Assembly (NCBI GenBank): GCA_902779395.1
Contig: CACZBK010000016.1
Coordinates: forward strand, 1 to 64,000
DNA: 64,000 nucleotides
Source: an uncultured Lachnospiraceae bacterium
Lineage (GTDB): Bacteria; Bacillota; Clostridia; Lachnospirales; Lachnospiraceae
Reading direction: 5' to 3'
Shown: positions 1 through 8,475 of the stretch, in pieces
Layout of the letters: every line of letters begins with the position of its first letter
Position numbering within the stretch: the first letter of the stretch is position 1
Translations under genes and position numbers: made by a program
Notes under the pieces: model-generated
The model's input: the letters and a program-made list of their open reading frames with translations, nothing else
Told to the model about the DNA's origin: nothing
Databases searched by the model: none

Positions 1-2
1 CA

Positions 3-167
3 GATGATGCCATGATCAATAACTACAGCCTGCTGGCCGTGAATCCTGAAGCTCCATTTGTCAACGCTGACGGTAATGCGGTCACGGACGTGGAACTCAA
101 TACAGTCGGTGCCGCAGCACTGATCAACTGGCTGCTCTCTGAAGAGGGTCAGGAACTGGCATCCAGG
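3..167 (+). pseudogene. 3' remnant of a tungstate-type ABC substrate-binding protein
   Basis: The reading frame is open from the window edge. It reads like the C-terminal end of TupA-type (tungstate) periplasmic binding proteins, with a segment on maturing to AVNPE, an NADG loop and the closing motif LINWLLSEEGQELA. After about base 165 this similarity stops. The frame continues to a stop at 374, but only as antisense of another protein. The expected last 20-30 residues of the family are missing, so this is a truncated end, either a deletion junction or an assembly join. The rest of the gene lies left of the window. Family assignment is from motif memory only. Confidence 0.5.
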
Positions 168-881
168 GTTCTGAGAGAGACGGCGGCTGCTTACCATGAC
201 CTGCTCCTGTATTCCACGAAGAGAAGCGAATCGCAGCTGGACAGAATGGAAAGGATCCTGGCCCGCAGCATCGATACGCTCCAGTATCAGTTCGACCACG
301 TCCTCCACAAAGAACCAGACCAGGATCATGACGCTCTCCTGCAGGATCGTGCTGTAACTGAATGCGTCAAGTAGCCACGCGATCACGGCAACGATAATGG
401 CTATAACGGAGATAACGAATATTTTTCTCCGGTTACGGATCAGGTCGATCTGTTTGTCTCCCAAAGCAAGACCGTAATAGTCGAGGATCGTCTCCTCAAT
501 GACTTCCTTCTGTTTGTCGCTGAAATGCCCGCCGATGATCTCCAGAACGATGGGATATTCGGTTGGAATATAAGCGGCATTGCTCTCTACATAACGAGCG
601 AAACTCTCGTTGAGCCATTCATATTCCTCAACGGAATAGGGATCGACGATATCGTAGAGACCCTTGACCTTGCAGGAAATGAAGGCAAGTCCGTTCTCGA
701 TATAGATGTCCCTCATGTACTTCGCGTAATCGACCTTTTTTTCGGAAAACTTCCGGATATTCTCACGGAGACGTTTTCTGCTCTGGAATTTACTGAACCC
801 TTTCAAATCATCACCAGCCTTGTGCGTTTTTGCCGCAAATTGTCACCTAACAGAATAATATAGGTTCTTCTCTTTGTCCAT
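165..881 (-). pseudogene. Broken membrane protein of unknown family
   Basis: On the reverse strand an ATG at 881 has a GAGG ribosome-binding site 8 bases upstream. After 12 codons there is an in-frame TGA (843-845). Without that stop the same frame continues as a convincing protein of about 200 residues: a basic N-terminal region, then a soluble region, then two hydrophobic segments (the first contains the run FVISVIAIIVAVIAWLL). The frame stays open into the tungstate-binding remnant with no natural stop, so the 3' end is probably also lost near 165-290. Codons end in C or G more often than in neighbouring genes and ATA is rare, which hints at a different origin. I do not recognise the family. 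A downstream TTG start could give a shorter product. Confidence 0.5.
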
Positions 882-1053
882 GATTATACCTCAACCGCGA
901 GGAAGTATACAACAGTGGAGATATTTTGTCTATCTATTATATTTCAAACCAAATAATTTCGCATTATTGTATGAAACAGTGGATTGTTTTGCATGTCATG
1001 TGTTATTCTTGATACATAATAACGTCAATAAGGTCACCAGGAGGTTACATACA

Positions 1054-3189
1054 ATGAAACAGCTGAATTATCAGGTGCTCAGAGAATCAGGTTACCAGGG
1101 ATATGTGCTGCAGAGAATGAAGAAGCAGACCCTGTATATCGGCCAGGATGCTATTAAAAAACGTCTGGGCCAGGCGGTGGATGAGCTGAAGGACAAGCAG
1201 GCTGAAAAATCCAGATGTGAATCCGGACGGACAGTTCTGATGGAACTGGATGGAAGATACCGGACGTTTATGGCAGGAAACGCCTTTACAGTCCTGTTGA
1301 CGCAGCATCTTGCCAGGAACAATGCGGAAACTGTCTTTTCCGAGATCTCCGGGCTGGATTCCCGGATCAGGGAAATGGAACGGAATCCTCTGCTGCAGGG
1401 AATGATCGACCGAGAAGCGGAATGTCGAGATGCTTTTTACAGAGTCGATACGGCATTGGTTGAAAAGAACGGCGACTATACAGAGGCTATAGCCGTAATG
1501 CTCTTCTATCAGACAGGTGAGCTTTTCCAGAGTTATGCTGTGGGCAAGAGCCGGAGGAATATCAGCGCACTGATGGATATCCGCCCTGATTATGCAAATA
1601 TCGATAAGGACGGAGTGCTCGAAAAAGTCGATCCCGATGAAGTGGAGACCGGCAGTATAATAGTAGTACAGCCGGGTGAGAAAGTACCCATAGACGGAAT
1701 AGTTACCGAAGGCCGCACCACGCTGAATACCAGCGCTCTGACAGGTGAGAGTGTTCCGCGCGAGGCTGTGGAAGGTGATGAGGTGATCAGCGGTTGCATA
1801 AATATGACAGGCGTGATCAGGATAAAGACAACTAAAGAGTTCGGAGAATCTACGGTTTCAAAGATACTTGATCTGGTTGAGAATTCTTCATCAAGGAAGT
1901 CGAAGTCGGAAGATTTTATCTCAAAGTTTGCTAGGTACTATACGCCTGCGGTATGCGCCGGAGCGCTGGCGCTGGCTTTACTCCCGCCTCTTGTACTTAT
2001 GATCATGGGTAAGGATGCGGCGTTTGGCAGCTGGATCTACCGTGCGCTTACCTTCCTGGTAATAAGCTGTCCCTGCGCTCTTGTGATAAGCATCCCGCTT
2101 ACATTCTTTGCAGGCATAGGCGGCGCAGGGAACGCCGGGATTCTGGTCAAAGGTTCCAATTACCTTGAGGCGCTTTCAAAGACGCGCATAGTGGCTTTTG
2201 ATAAGACAGGCACCATGACAAAGGGAGTGTTTGAGGTAAACGGCATCCATCATTCATCAATAGAAAATGAGAAACTGCTGGAATATGCCGCGCATGCAGA
2301 ATGCTTCTCGACACATCCGATCGCAAAGAGTATTATAAAGACATACCAGGAAGGTCTGGTATGGAAGACAAATGAAGAGACAGGCGAAGCTGTGCCGGTT
2401 CCCTGCGAAAAGAAAAAGATGGGACACGGAGAGCACAGGATACTGCGTGAGCGCGTCAGCAGCGTTGAGGAAATAGGCGGCAACGGCATCACGGCAGTTG
2501 TGGACGGAAAGAATATCCTTATAGGCAATGACAAGCTTATGAGGAGCCGCAATATAGAATTTAAAGAATGCCATTATGTCGGGACAGTTGTGCATGTGGC
2601 TGTTGAAGGCGAATATGCCGGACATATACTGATATCGGATGTGGTTAAACCCACCGCAAAAGAAGCAGTCAGCGGTCTAAAGAAGGCGGGCGTACGACGC
2701 AGCGTAATGCTGACGGGCGATTCAAAGCAGGTTGCACAGAGCGTGGCAGCGGACCTGGGCATAGATGAAGTAAGAGCTGAGCTTTTGCCGGCTGATAAAG
2801 TGGATGCGGTGGAAGAGCTCCTAAATGATAAGAGAGATAAAGAGATCCTTGCGTTTGTCGGAGACGGTATCAATGATGCACCTGTGCTTTCCAGAGCCGA
2901 TATAGGAATTGCAATGGGCGCGCTGGGAAGCGATGCAGCTATCGAAGCTGCAGATATAGTGCTGATGGATGATGATCCGGCCAAGATAGCTAAGGCTATC
3001 AGGATAGCCAGAAAGTGCATGCGCATCGTATATGAGAATATATACTTTGCTATAGGGATCAAGCTCTTATGCCTGCTCCTGGGAGCGATAGGCTTTGCAA
3101 ATATGTGGATGGCCATATTCGCGGATGTAGGCGTGATGGTGCTTGCTGTCATCAATGCGATACGTGCATTGTTTGTGAAGAGAGTCTGA
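1054..3189 (+). CDS. Zn/Cd-type P1B ATPase with a replaced N-terminus
   Basis: Residues from about 141 onward are a heavy-metal P1B ATPase. The actuator TGES is near residue 230, the metal-site SCPCALV near 337 in a membrane helix, the phosphorylation motif DKTGTMTKG near 383, an HP dipeptide (STHPIAK) in the N-domain, GDGINDAP near 603, and two closing helices. The CPC motif with a downstream ArsR sensor indicates Zn(II), Cd(II) or Pb(II) export. The first ~140 residues are different. They are charged, probably helical, contain no metal-binding CxxC and resemble nothing I recognise. The family's first membrane helices (MA, MB, M1 and most of M2) are absent, so transport is doubtful. The ATG at 1054 follows an AGGAGG site; an open frame extends upstream to 874 without a site. 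This is a gene fusion, a decayed gene or an assembly join. Confidence 0.75.
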   Translation: MKQLNYQVLRESGYQGYVLQRMKKQTLYIGQDAIKKRLGQAVDELKDKQAEKSRCESGRTVLMELDGRYRTFMAGNAFTVLLTQHLARNNAETVFSEISGLDSRIREMERNPLLQGMIDREAECRDAFYRVDTALVEKNGDYTEAIAVMLFYQTGELFQSYAVGKSRRNISALMDIRPDYANIDKDGVLEKVDPDEVETGSIIVVQPGEKVPIDGIVTEGRTTLNTSALTGESVPREAVEGDEVISGCINMTGVIRIKTTKEFGESTVSKILDLVENSSSRKSKSEDFISKFARYYTPAVCAGALALALLPPLVLMIMGKDAAFGSWIYRALTFLVISCPCALVISIPLTFFAGIGGAGNAGILVKGSNYLEALSKTRIVAFDKTGTMTKGVFEVNGIHHSSIENEKLLEYAAHAECFSTHPIAKSIIKTYQEGLVWKTNEETGEAVPVPCEKKKMGHGEHRILRERVSSVEEIGGNGITAVVDGKNILIGNDKLMRSRNIEFKECHYVGTVVHVAVEGEYAGHILISDVVKPTAKEAVSGLKKAGVRRSVMLTGDSKQVAQSVAADLGIDEVRAELLPADKVDAVEELLNDKRDKEILAFVGDGINDAPVLSRADIGIAMGALGSDAAIEAADIVLMDDDPAKIAKAIRIARKCMRIVYENIYFAIGIKLLCLLLGAIGFANMWMAIFADVGVMVLAVINAIRALFVKRV

Positions 3190-3241
3190 ACCCATTAAGA
3201 AAATGTGAAGGGGGTCTTGCCCCACCTGAGAGGTAGATTAT

Positions 3242-3550
3242 ATGAAAAACGCGATCAGTACCATGCCCGGTAACGAAATACTCTACGACCTTGCGGAACT
3301 GTTTAAGATATTCGGTGACGAAAGCCGTTTAAAGATACTCTTTGTGCTGGGAGAGGGAGAGCTCTGCGTGGAAGAGATCTCCGACAAGCTTAATATGAGC
3401 CAGTCTGCGGTATCACATCAGCTGCGCATACTTAAGACCAGCCGTCTGATCAAAGGACGCCGCGACGGCAAGCGCATCTACTATTCACTGGCGGATGACC
3501 ATGTGCATTCGATCATTGCGCAGGGCCGTGAGCATGTGGAAGAAGAGTAA
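3242..3550 (+). CDS. ArsR/SmtB-family metal-sensing repressor
   Basis: This 102-residue winged-helix repressor should release its operator when zinc or a similar ion binds. The central helix-turn-helix region contains ELCVEEISDKL and MSQSAVSHQLRIL. The last helix (alpha5) has Asp, His, His and Glu at relative positions 0, +2, +13 and +16, exactly the spacing of the SmtB/CzrA zinc site. The ELCV cysteine of the alpha3N site is also present. It starts 52 bases after the P-type ATPase with a GAGAGG site, so the two are probably co-transcribed. Being downstream of the pump is the less usual order. Function is strongly supported; the exact metal is inferred. Confidence 0.9.
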   Translation: MKNAISTMPGNEILYDLAELFKIFGDESRLKILFVLGEGELCVEEISDKLNMSQSAVSHQLRILKTSRLIKGRRDGKRIYYSLADDHVHSIIAQGREHVEEE

Positions 3551-3595
3551 CGATCAGGCAGGGAGAATACAGGCATCGCTAAGAGAGGGAGAATG

Positions 3596-3655
3596 TTGTC
3601 AATAGAAATGATCCGTGATAGAATTCAAACGGCATCTATGCTTATAACATAGATG
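3596..3655 (+). promoter_or_regulatory. Promoter followed by a perfect inverted repeat
   Basis: TTGTCA (3596-3601), a 17-base spacer and TAGAAT (3619-3624) form a sigma-A-like promoter for the acyltransferase gene. About eight bases after the -10 box lies CATCTATG-7-CATAGATG (3633-3655), a perfect 8-base inverted repeat covering the expected transcript start. It could be an operator or a 5' stem on the mRNA. There is no T tract, so it is not a terminator. Confidence 0.5.
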
Positions 3656-3678
3656 TAAATTGAACTTCCGGGAGGCTG

Positions 3679-4758
3679 ATGTTGAAAAGCGAAAGAAATT
3701 CCAACATTGAATTGCTAAGGATAATAGCCATGGTACTGATATTCATAGGGCATTGGAAGGAGCAATGCGGCTATGTATATACAGGGGGCACGGGCTTATT
3801 TGTTAAACTGATCGGTGGCGCCCCACACATTTGTGCCGGATTATTTTTTGTGATCAGCGCCTGGTTTCTTGTAGAAAAGGATCCCGGATATGATAAAGCG
3901 TATAAAATATGGCTTCAGATGCTTTTTTACCATATTGTAGTCGGAATAACCTTCCGGTTTTTTTGTGAGGGAAGTATTGGTGATTTCTTATGGGGCTTTC
4001 CGCTTCTTGGCAAATATAGTCTGTGGTTTGGAAGAGCATATATAATATGGCTTCTGTTTGTCCCTGTATTAAAAAAGATGTGCGAAGCGCTTACGGACAG
4101 ACAGCTGCAGTATTTTGTGATACTTCTTATGTTTTTCTTTTGCCTGGAACCTTCGTTTCATAACATTCAGGATGGAAGGTTGCTCACTATAGTCTGGCCA
4201 TGTGTGGTATATATCACTGTTTATTATATCAAAAAAAACAAATACAGCTTTATACATACAAGAATATATAAAAGAATTTCAGGATGGCTGTTTATTCTGG
4301 CTGCGATATTGATATATCTTGCTATAACGATCCCGCAGGGTCTTACAGGAAACTCTGTCATAGAACTGGCTCTTACAGAGTTTACACTGGATATCAAATC
4401 TGCACCGAGTTTTATAATATGTCTGCTTTTGACAATGGGAACAGTAAAGATCAAACCCATAAATAATAAGCTTATAAATTGGATTTCCTCTCTTGCGTTT
4501 GGTGTATACCTTATTCATCAGGAGGGGGGACCGCGTGGAAATTTATGGAACAGGGTATATATGAGCAAAATAGTTGAGAATGGTGGAATACCTGAAATAG
4601 CTGCTTATCTGATCATAATTATCATCATAACATTTGCGGCAGCATTTGTTCTGGAATCGATTAGAAAGATATTATTTAAATTCTTTGGCCGTCTTAAACT
4701 GTTCTCTGCAATACACAGAGGATTGAGGCAGGTCGCCGGATGGTTTAGGACAGAATAA
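3679..4758 (+). CDS. Acyltransferase 3 family membrane protein
   Basis: The 359-residue protein begins with the family signature (SNIELLRIIAMVLIFIGHW, where the His is the proposed catalytic residue) and has about ten hydrophobic segments. These integral membrane enzymes move acetyl or other short acyl groups onto sugars, lipids or peptides of the cell envelope. LIHQEG near residue 280 fits the late helix seen in the family. A GGGAGG site lies just upstream, so the ATG at 3679 or the TTG at 3682 may be used. The gene stands alone behind its own promoter, and the acceptor cannot be told from context. Confidence 0.8.
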   Translation: MLKSERNSNIELLRIIAMVLIFIGHWKEQCGYVYTGGTGLFVKLIGGAPHICAGLFFVISAWFLVEKDPGYDKAYKIWLQMLFYHIVVGITFRFFCEGSIGDFLWGFPLLGKYSLWFGRAYIIWLLFVPVLKKMCEALTDRQLQYFVILLMFFFCLEPSFHNIQDGRLLTIVWPCVVYITVYYIKKNKYSFIHTRIYKRISGWLFILAAILIYLAITIPQGLTGNSVIELALTEFTLDIKSAPSFIICLLLTMGTVKIKPINNKLINWISSLAFGVYLIHQEGGPRGNLWNRVYMSKIVENGGIPEIAAYLIIIIIITFAAAFVLESIRKILFKFFGRLKLFSAIHRGLRQVAGWFRTE

Positions 4759-4817
4759 AACTCACCTTTTTCCCATCGTTATTCTTTATGAAGTCTGAGA
4801 TCACTTTCTGACAGGCG

Positions 4818-4879
4818 CCTTAAGGTAGCAAAAATGCTAACGGCACATACTTGAAACATCCTTAAGGATTGGGTATAAT
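4818..4879 (+). promoter_or_regulatory. hflKC promoter with two CCTTAAGG palindromes
   Basis: TTGAAA (4851-4856), 17 bases and TATAAT (4874-4879) form a strong promoter. The perfect palindrome CCTTAAGG occurs inside the spacer (4860-4867) and again 42 bases upstream (4818-4825), which is four helical turns. Two identical sites on one face of the DNA, one between -35 and -10, suggest a repressor operator. The regulator is unknown. Confidence 0.55.
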
Positions 4880-4906
4880 TCCTCAGGATAAAGGAGGAGA
4901 TAAATT

Positions 4907-5881
4907 ATGGAAGGTGATTTCAAAAACTTTAACAAAAAGATCATCAATGAGCCCCCCAAGATGGATATGGGGAAGCTTAAAAAGCTGATCCCGGCGATAG
5001 TGATCATAGTTCTGATCATGATCGCTGTGAGCGGATCGTTCTATAATGTATCCGAGCAGCAGAATGCGGTAGTTACCATGTTCGGTAAGGTAATAAGAAC
5101 AGATACCGCAGGATTGTATTTCAAGATCCCGTTTGTGCAGAAAGTGCAGATGGTGGATATCACCACGCACGGTACCGGTGTGGGATACACTCTGGACAAT
5201 TCCGGTCAGAACATTCCGGATCCGGGCAACGGTATCATGATAACATCGGATCTGAACCTTCTGGATATTGATTTTTATCTGGAGTACAGGGTATCGGATC
5301 CCGTGGCATATCTTTATTCATCGGATAAGCCTGAAGAGATACTCAAGAACATCGCACTTTCTTCCATCCGTTCCATAGTTGCGGATTATACGGTCGATGA
5401 AGCGATGACTACCGCGAAGGGACAGATACAGGCTGATGTTAAGGAAGATATGATGCGCGAGCTCACAGAGCATAACATAGGTCTTGCGGTGGTCAATATC
5501 ACCGTTCAGGATTCCGAGCCGCCTACCGACGAGATCAAGCAGGCATTCAAGGCTGTTGAAACTGCTAAGCAGGGTGCGGATACCGCTAAGAACAATGCGC
5601 TGGCATATCAGAACGAGCAGCTTCCTTCGGCTGAAGCAAATGCGGATAAGATAGTGCAGACCGCAGAAGCAACGAAGGAGTCCAGGATAGCTGAGGCAGA
5701 AGGCCAGGTGGTAAGATTTGAAGAGATGTATGAGCAGTACAAGCTTTATCCTTATATCACCAAGAAGCGTATGTTCTATGAGGCAATGGAGGATGTGATG
5801 CCTTCGCTCAAGGTCATCATAAGCGACGGAAGCACCCAGACCATGCTGCCGTTGGATTCATTTGGCGGTGTGAGTGAATAA
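4907..5881 (+). CDS. hflK: HflK-type SPFH/band-7 membrane protein
   Basis: This 324-residue protein has a short charged N-terminus, one membrane helix (about residues 26-46) and a band-7 (SPFH) domain with the typical NVSEQQNAVVTMFGKV and GLYFKIPFVQKVQ. A long Ala/Glu-rich coiled-coil follows (about 215-270). HflK and HflC form a large membrane cage that in E. coli surrounds and modulates the FtsH protease. An AAAGGAGG site precedes the ATG. hflC follows after 16 bases, so the pair is translated together. Confidence 0.9.
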   Translation: MEGDFKNFNKKIINEPPKMDMGKLKKLIPAIVIIVLIMIAVSGSFYNVSEQQNAVVTMFGKVIRTDTAGLYFKIPFVQKVQMVDITTHGTGVGYTLDNSGQNIPDPGNGIMITSDLNLLDIDFYLEYRVSDPVAYLYSSDKPEEILKNIALSSIRSIVADYTVDEAMTTAKGQIQADVKEDMMRELTEHNIGLAVVNITVQDSEPPTDEIKQAFKAVETAKQGADTAKNNALAYQNEQLPSAEANADKIVQTAEATKESRIAEAEGQVVRFEEMYEQYKLYPYITKKRMFYEAMEDVMPSLKVIISDGSTQTMLPLDSFGGVSE

Positions 5882-5897
5882 GGAGGGAGGCGTAAAT

Positions 5898-6845
5898 ATG
5901 AAGAAGATTTTTCTTGCGATAGTTATCATCCTGGTGCTCATTACCCTGGGAGCGTCGGTATATACGGTAAATTACAATGATGCAGGGATCGTTAAACAGT
6001 TCGGAAAGGCAGTAAGGGTGGAAACAAATGCAGGACTGCATTTCAAGATCCCCTTTATACAGGATGTACAGGCTATTTATGTAGGTAACAGGATCTATGA
6101 TATCCCGCAGAGTGATGTCATAACCAGGGACAAAAAGTCCATGATCGCTGATGACTATGTTATCTGGACCGTAAAGGATGTGGTCAAGTATTATCAGACC
6201 CTGGGAGGAGTGAGTGCCAGGGCTGAAGAGCGTATCGATGCGGCTGTATACAATGCCACAAAGAATATCATTTCTTCCATGACACAGGATGAGGTGATAG
6301 AGGCGCGCGGTATCGAGCTTACCAACCTGATCACACAGAAATCCAATACCGATATAACCGGTTACGGTATCGAGATACTTACCGCAGAGATAAAGGCTCT
6401 TGACCTGCCGGATGATAACAAGGCGGCTGTTTACGAGCGTATGATCTCCGAGCGCGGTAATATCGCAGCCGGCTATACCGCAAAGGGTGAGGCTGAGGCT
6501 CAGAAGATAAGGAATGAGACCGACAAGCAGGTTGCCATTACGCTTGCAAATGCAAAGAAAGAGGCAGAGACCTTAACCGCAGAAGGCGAGGCAGAATATA
6601 TGCGCATCCTTTCCGATGCCTATAACGATGCCGATAAGGCTGATTTCTATAACTTTATCAGAAGCCTGGATGCGATAAAGGCTTCTCTTAAGGGCAGCAA
6701 TAAGACCCTGATCCTGGACCGTGACTCAGAGATAGCAAGGATCCTCTATGGAGAGGACCTTGGGGATGCTTCCGAAATGGTATTCCCTGTCATTACGGAA
6801 ACAGTGCAGGAGGATGTTGAAGAAGAGGCAGCTGATACAGAATAA
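5898..6845 (+). CDS. hflC: HflC-type SPFH/band-7 membrane protein
   Basis: Partner of HflK, 315 residues. An N-terminal membrane helix begins directly after MKK. The SPFH domain contains NYNDAGIVKQFGKAV and GLHFKIPFIQDVQ, and a coiled-coil rich in Ala, Glu and Lys follows (about 195-245). The ATG at 5898 is chosen because AAGGAGGGAGG lies at the right distance; an upstream in-frame ATG at 5874 overlaps the hflK stop and has no site. A strong terminator follows, so hflK-hflC is a closed two-gene operon. Confidence 0.9.
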   Translation: MKKIFLAIVIILVLITLGASVYTVNYNDAGIVKQFGKAVRVETNAGLHFKIPFIQDVQAIYVGNRIYDIPQSDVITRDKKSMIADDYVIWTVKDVVKYYQTLGGVSARAEERIDAAVYNATKNIISSMTQDEVIEARGIELTNLITQKSNTDITGYGIEILTAEIKALDLPDDNKAAVYERMISERGNIAAGYTAKGEAEAQKIRNETDKQVAITLANAKKEAETLTAEGEAEYMRILSDAYNDADKADFYNFIRSLDAIKASLKGSNKTLILDRDSEIARILYGEDLGDASEMVFPVITETVQEDVEEEAADTE

Positions 6846-6872
6846 AGCTGACAGAAAACAGGTCATATACGT

Positions 6873-6910
6873 GGGACAGCAGCTGCGGCTGCTGTCCCTT
6901 AATTTTTTAT
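6873..6910 (+). terminator. Rho-independent terminator after hflC
   Basis: A perfect 11-base-pair stem (GGGACAGCAGC with GCTGCTGTCCC), a TGCG loop and the T-rich run TTAATTTTTT directly after it. Confidence 0.95.
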
Positions 6911-6920
6911 AAAGTGTCGC

Positions 6921-6949
6921 TTGCTTGCAGGCGGTTCATGTGGTAAAGT
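6921..6949 (+). promoter_or_regulatory. Putative promoter of the PurF-like gene
   Basis: TTGCTT, a 17-base spacer and TAAAGT lie between the hflC terminator and the AGGAGG site of the next gene. Both boxes are imperfect. Confidence 0.4.
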
Positions 6950-6985
6950 ATCTGGGGGTATTTTTAACAGGAGGATATATTTGAT

Positions 6986-8398
6986 ATGGGCGGATTTTTT
7001 GCTACGGCACAAAAAGAAGACTGTGTTTTTGACCTGTATTTCGGAACGGACTATCATTCGCATCTGGGTACCAGGCGCGCGGGAATGGTAGTATACGGAA
7101 AGAAGGGGTTTAACCGTGCTATCCATAATATAGAGAGCGCACCCTTCAGGACCAAGTTTGACAAAGATACCCATGAGATGGAGGGGTACATGGGAATAGG
7201 ATGCATATCCGATTACGAACCGCAGCCCCTTATCGTACGATCCCATCATGGCACCTATGCAATAACCACTGTAGGAAAGATCAATAATACGGAAGCACTT
7301 ACCGATAAGATAATCAGCAGCGGGAGTCACTTCATGGAGCTCTCCGGCGGTACCATCAATGCTACCGAGCTGGTAGCGGCTCTCATCAACCAGAAAGATA
7401 ATATAATAGAGGGTATAAAATATGCGCAGGATTCCATAGACGGATCCATGAGCATCATGCTTCTCACTCCACAGGGTGTATACTGCGCCAGAGACAAGAT
7501 GGGCAGGACTCCCATAATACTTGGAAAGAAAGAGGAAGGCTACTGTGCTTCCTTTGAATCTTTTGCTTTCCAGAATCTGGGCTATTCGCCTATGCGTGAG
7601 CTTGGCCCCGGTGAGATAGTGGTCATGACTCCCGAAGAAGTCCGGACACTTGCCAAGCCGGGCACAAAGATGCGCATATGCACATTCCTCTGGGTATACT
7701 ACGGCTATCCTTCATCAGTCTACGAGGGCATTTCCGTAGAGCGCATGCGGTATAACTGCGGTGCCAAGATGGCAAAGAGGGATATGGAGAATAAGCCGGG
7801 TGCCGATATAGTGGCCGGAGTTCCTGATTCGGGAACGGCACATGCCGTCGGTTACGCAAACGAGTCGGGTATTCCTTTCTCAAGGCCCTTTGTTAAGTAT
7901 ACACCTACCTGGCCCAGGAGCTTTATGCCCACTATCCAGTCAAAGAGGGATCTGATAGCCAGGATGAAGCTTTTGCCCGTGCATGAGCTTATCGACGGGC
8001 ACAGCATACTGCTGATAGACGATTCCATCGTACGCGGTACACAGCTTCGTGAAACGACCGAATTCTTATATAAGAGCGGGGCTGAGGCTGTGCATGTACG
8101 TCCCGCGTGCCCGCCCATAATGTTCGGCTGCAAGTACATCAATTTCTCACGTTCCAATTCGGATATGGAGCTTATCGCGCGCCGCGTGATAGCAAAAGAG
8201 GAGGGAGAAGATGTGAGCCGTGATGTGCTTGAGGATTACTGCAATCCGGATTCCGACCGTTATCACAGGATGCTGGATAAGATAAGGGAGCAGATGGGCT
8301 TCACCAGCCTTGCATACAACCGCCTTGATGATATGATGGAGGCAGTGGGTATCGATAAGGAGAAGCTGTGCACATACTGCTGGGACGGAAGAGAATAG
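6986..8398 (+). CDS. PurF-like amidophosphoribosyltransferase without the N-terminal cysteine
   Basis: This 470-residue protein has the full two-domain layout of amidophosphoribosyltransferase: an N-terminal glutamine-amidotransferase fold and a C-terminal phosphoribosyltransferase with the PRPP loop ILLIDDSIVRGTQ (near residue 345). Cysteines in CTFLW, CPP, FGCKY and CTYCW could carry the [4Fe-4S] cluster of Bacillus-type PurF. However, the protein starts MGGFFA. The family's mature first residue, the nucleophilic Cys of the glutaminase (normally MCG), is Gly here, so glutamine hydrolysis by the usual mechanism is not expected. I recall similar MGGFF paralogues in other anaerobes. It may use free ammonia, act on another substrate or be regulatory. 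No other purine genes are nearby. The AGGAGG site supports the start. Confidence 0.8.
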   Translation: MGGFFATAQKEDCVFDLYFGTDYHSHLGTRRAGMVVYGKKGFNRAIHNIESAPFRTKFDKDTHEMEGYMGIGCISDYEPQPLIVRSHHGTYAITTVGKINNTEALTDKIISSGSHFMELSGGTINATELVAALINQKDNIIEGIKYAQDSIDGSMSIMLLTPQGVYCARDKMGRTPIILGKKEEGYCASFESFAFQNLGYSPMRELGPGEIVVMTPEEVRTLAKPGTKMRICTFLWVYYGYPSSVYEGISVERMRYNCGAKMAKRDMENKPGADIVAGVPDSGTAHAVGYANESGIPFSRPFVKYTPTWPRSFMPTIQSKRDLIARMKLLPVHELIDGHSILLIDDSIVRGTQLRETTEFLYKSGAEAVHVRPACPPIMFGCKYINFSRSNSDMELIARRVIAKEEGEDVSRDVLEDYCNPDSDRYHRMLDKIREQMGFTSLAYNRLDDMMEAVGIDKEKLCTYCWDGRE

Positions 8399-8427
8399 TT
8401 GAAATTTCATGGTGTATGTACTAAAAT
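8399..8427 (+). promoter_or_regulatory. Promoter of the PPi-phosphofructokinase gene
   Basis: TTGAAA, a 17-base spacer and TAAAAT begin at the stop codon of the upstream gene, leaving a leader of about 40 bases before AAAAGGAG. Confidence 0.6.
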
Positions 8428-8475
8428 AACCGTTGGTTGCAATAAACATTTTTACAATATAAAAGGAGCGAAAAA

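Noticed and set aside
2574..3155. Reverse-strand frame of 193 codons opposite the P-type ATPase
   Set aside because: Mirror of a GC-rich coding frame; the product is an Ala/Ser/Ile repeat without start signals.
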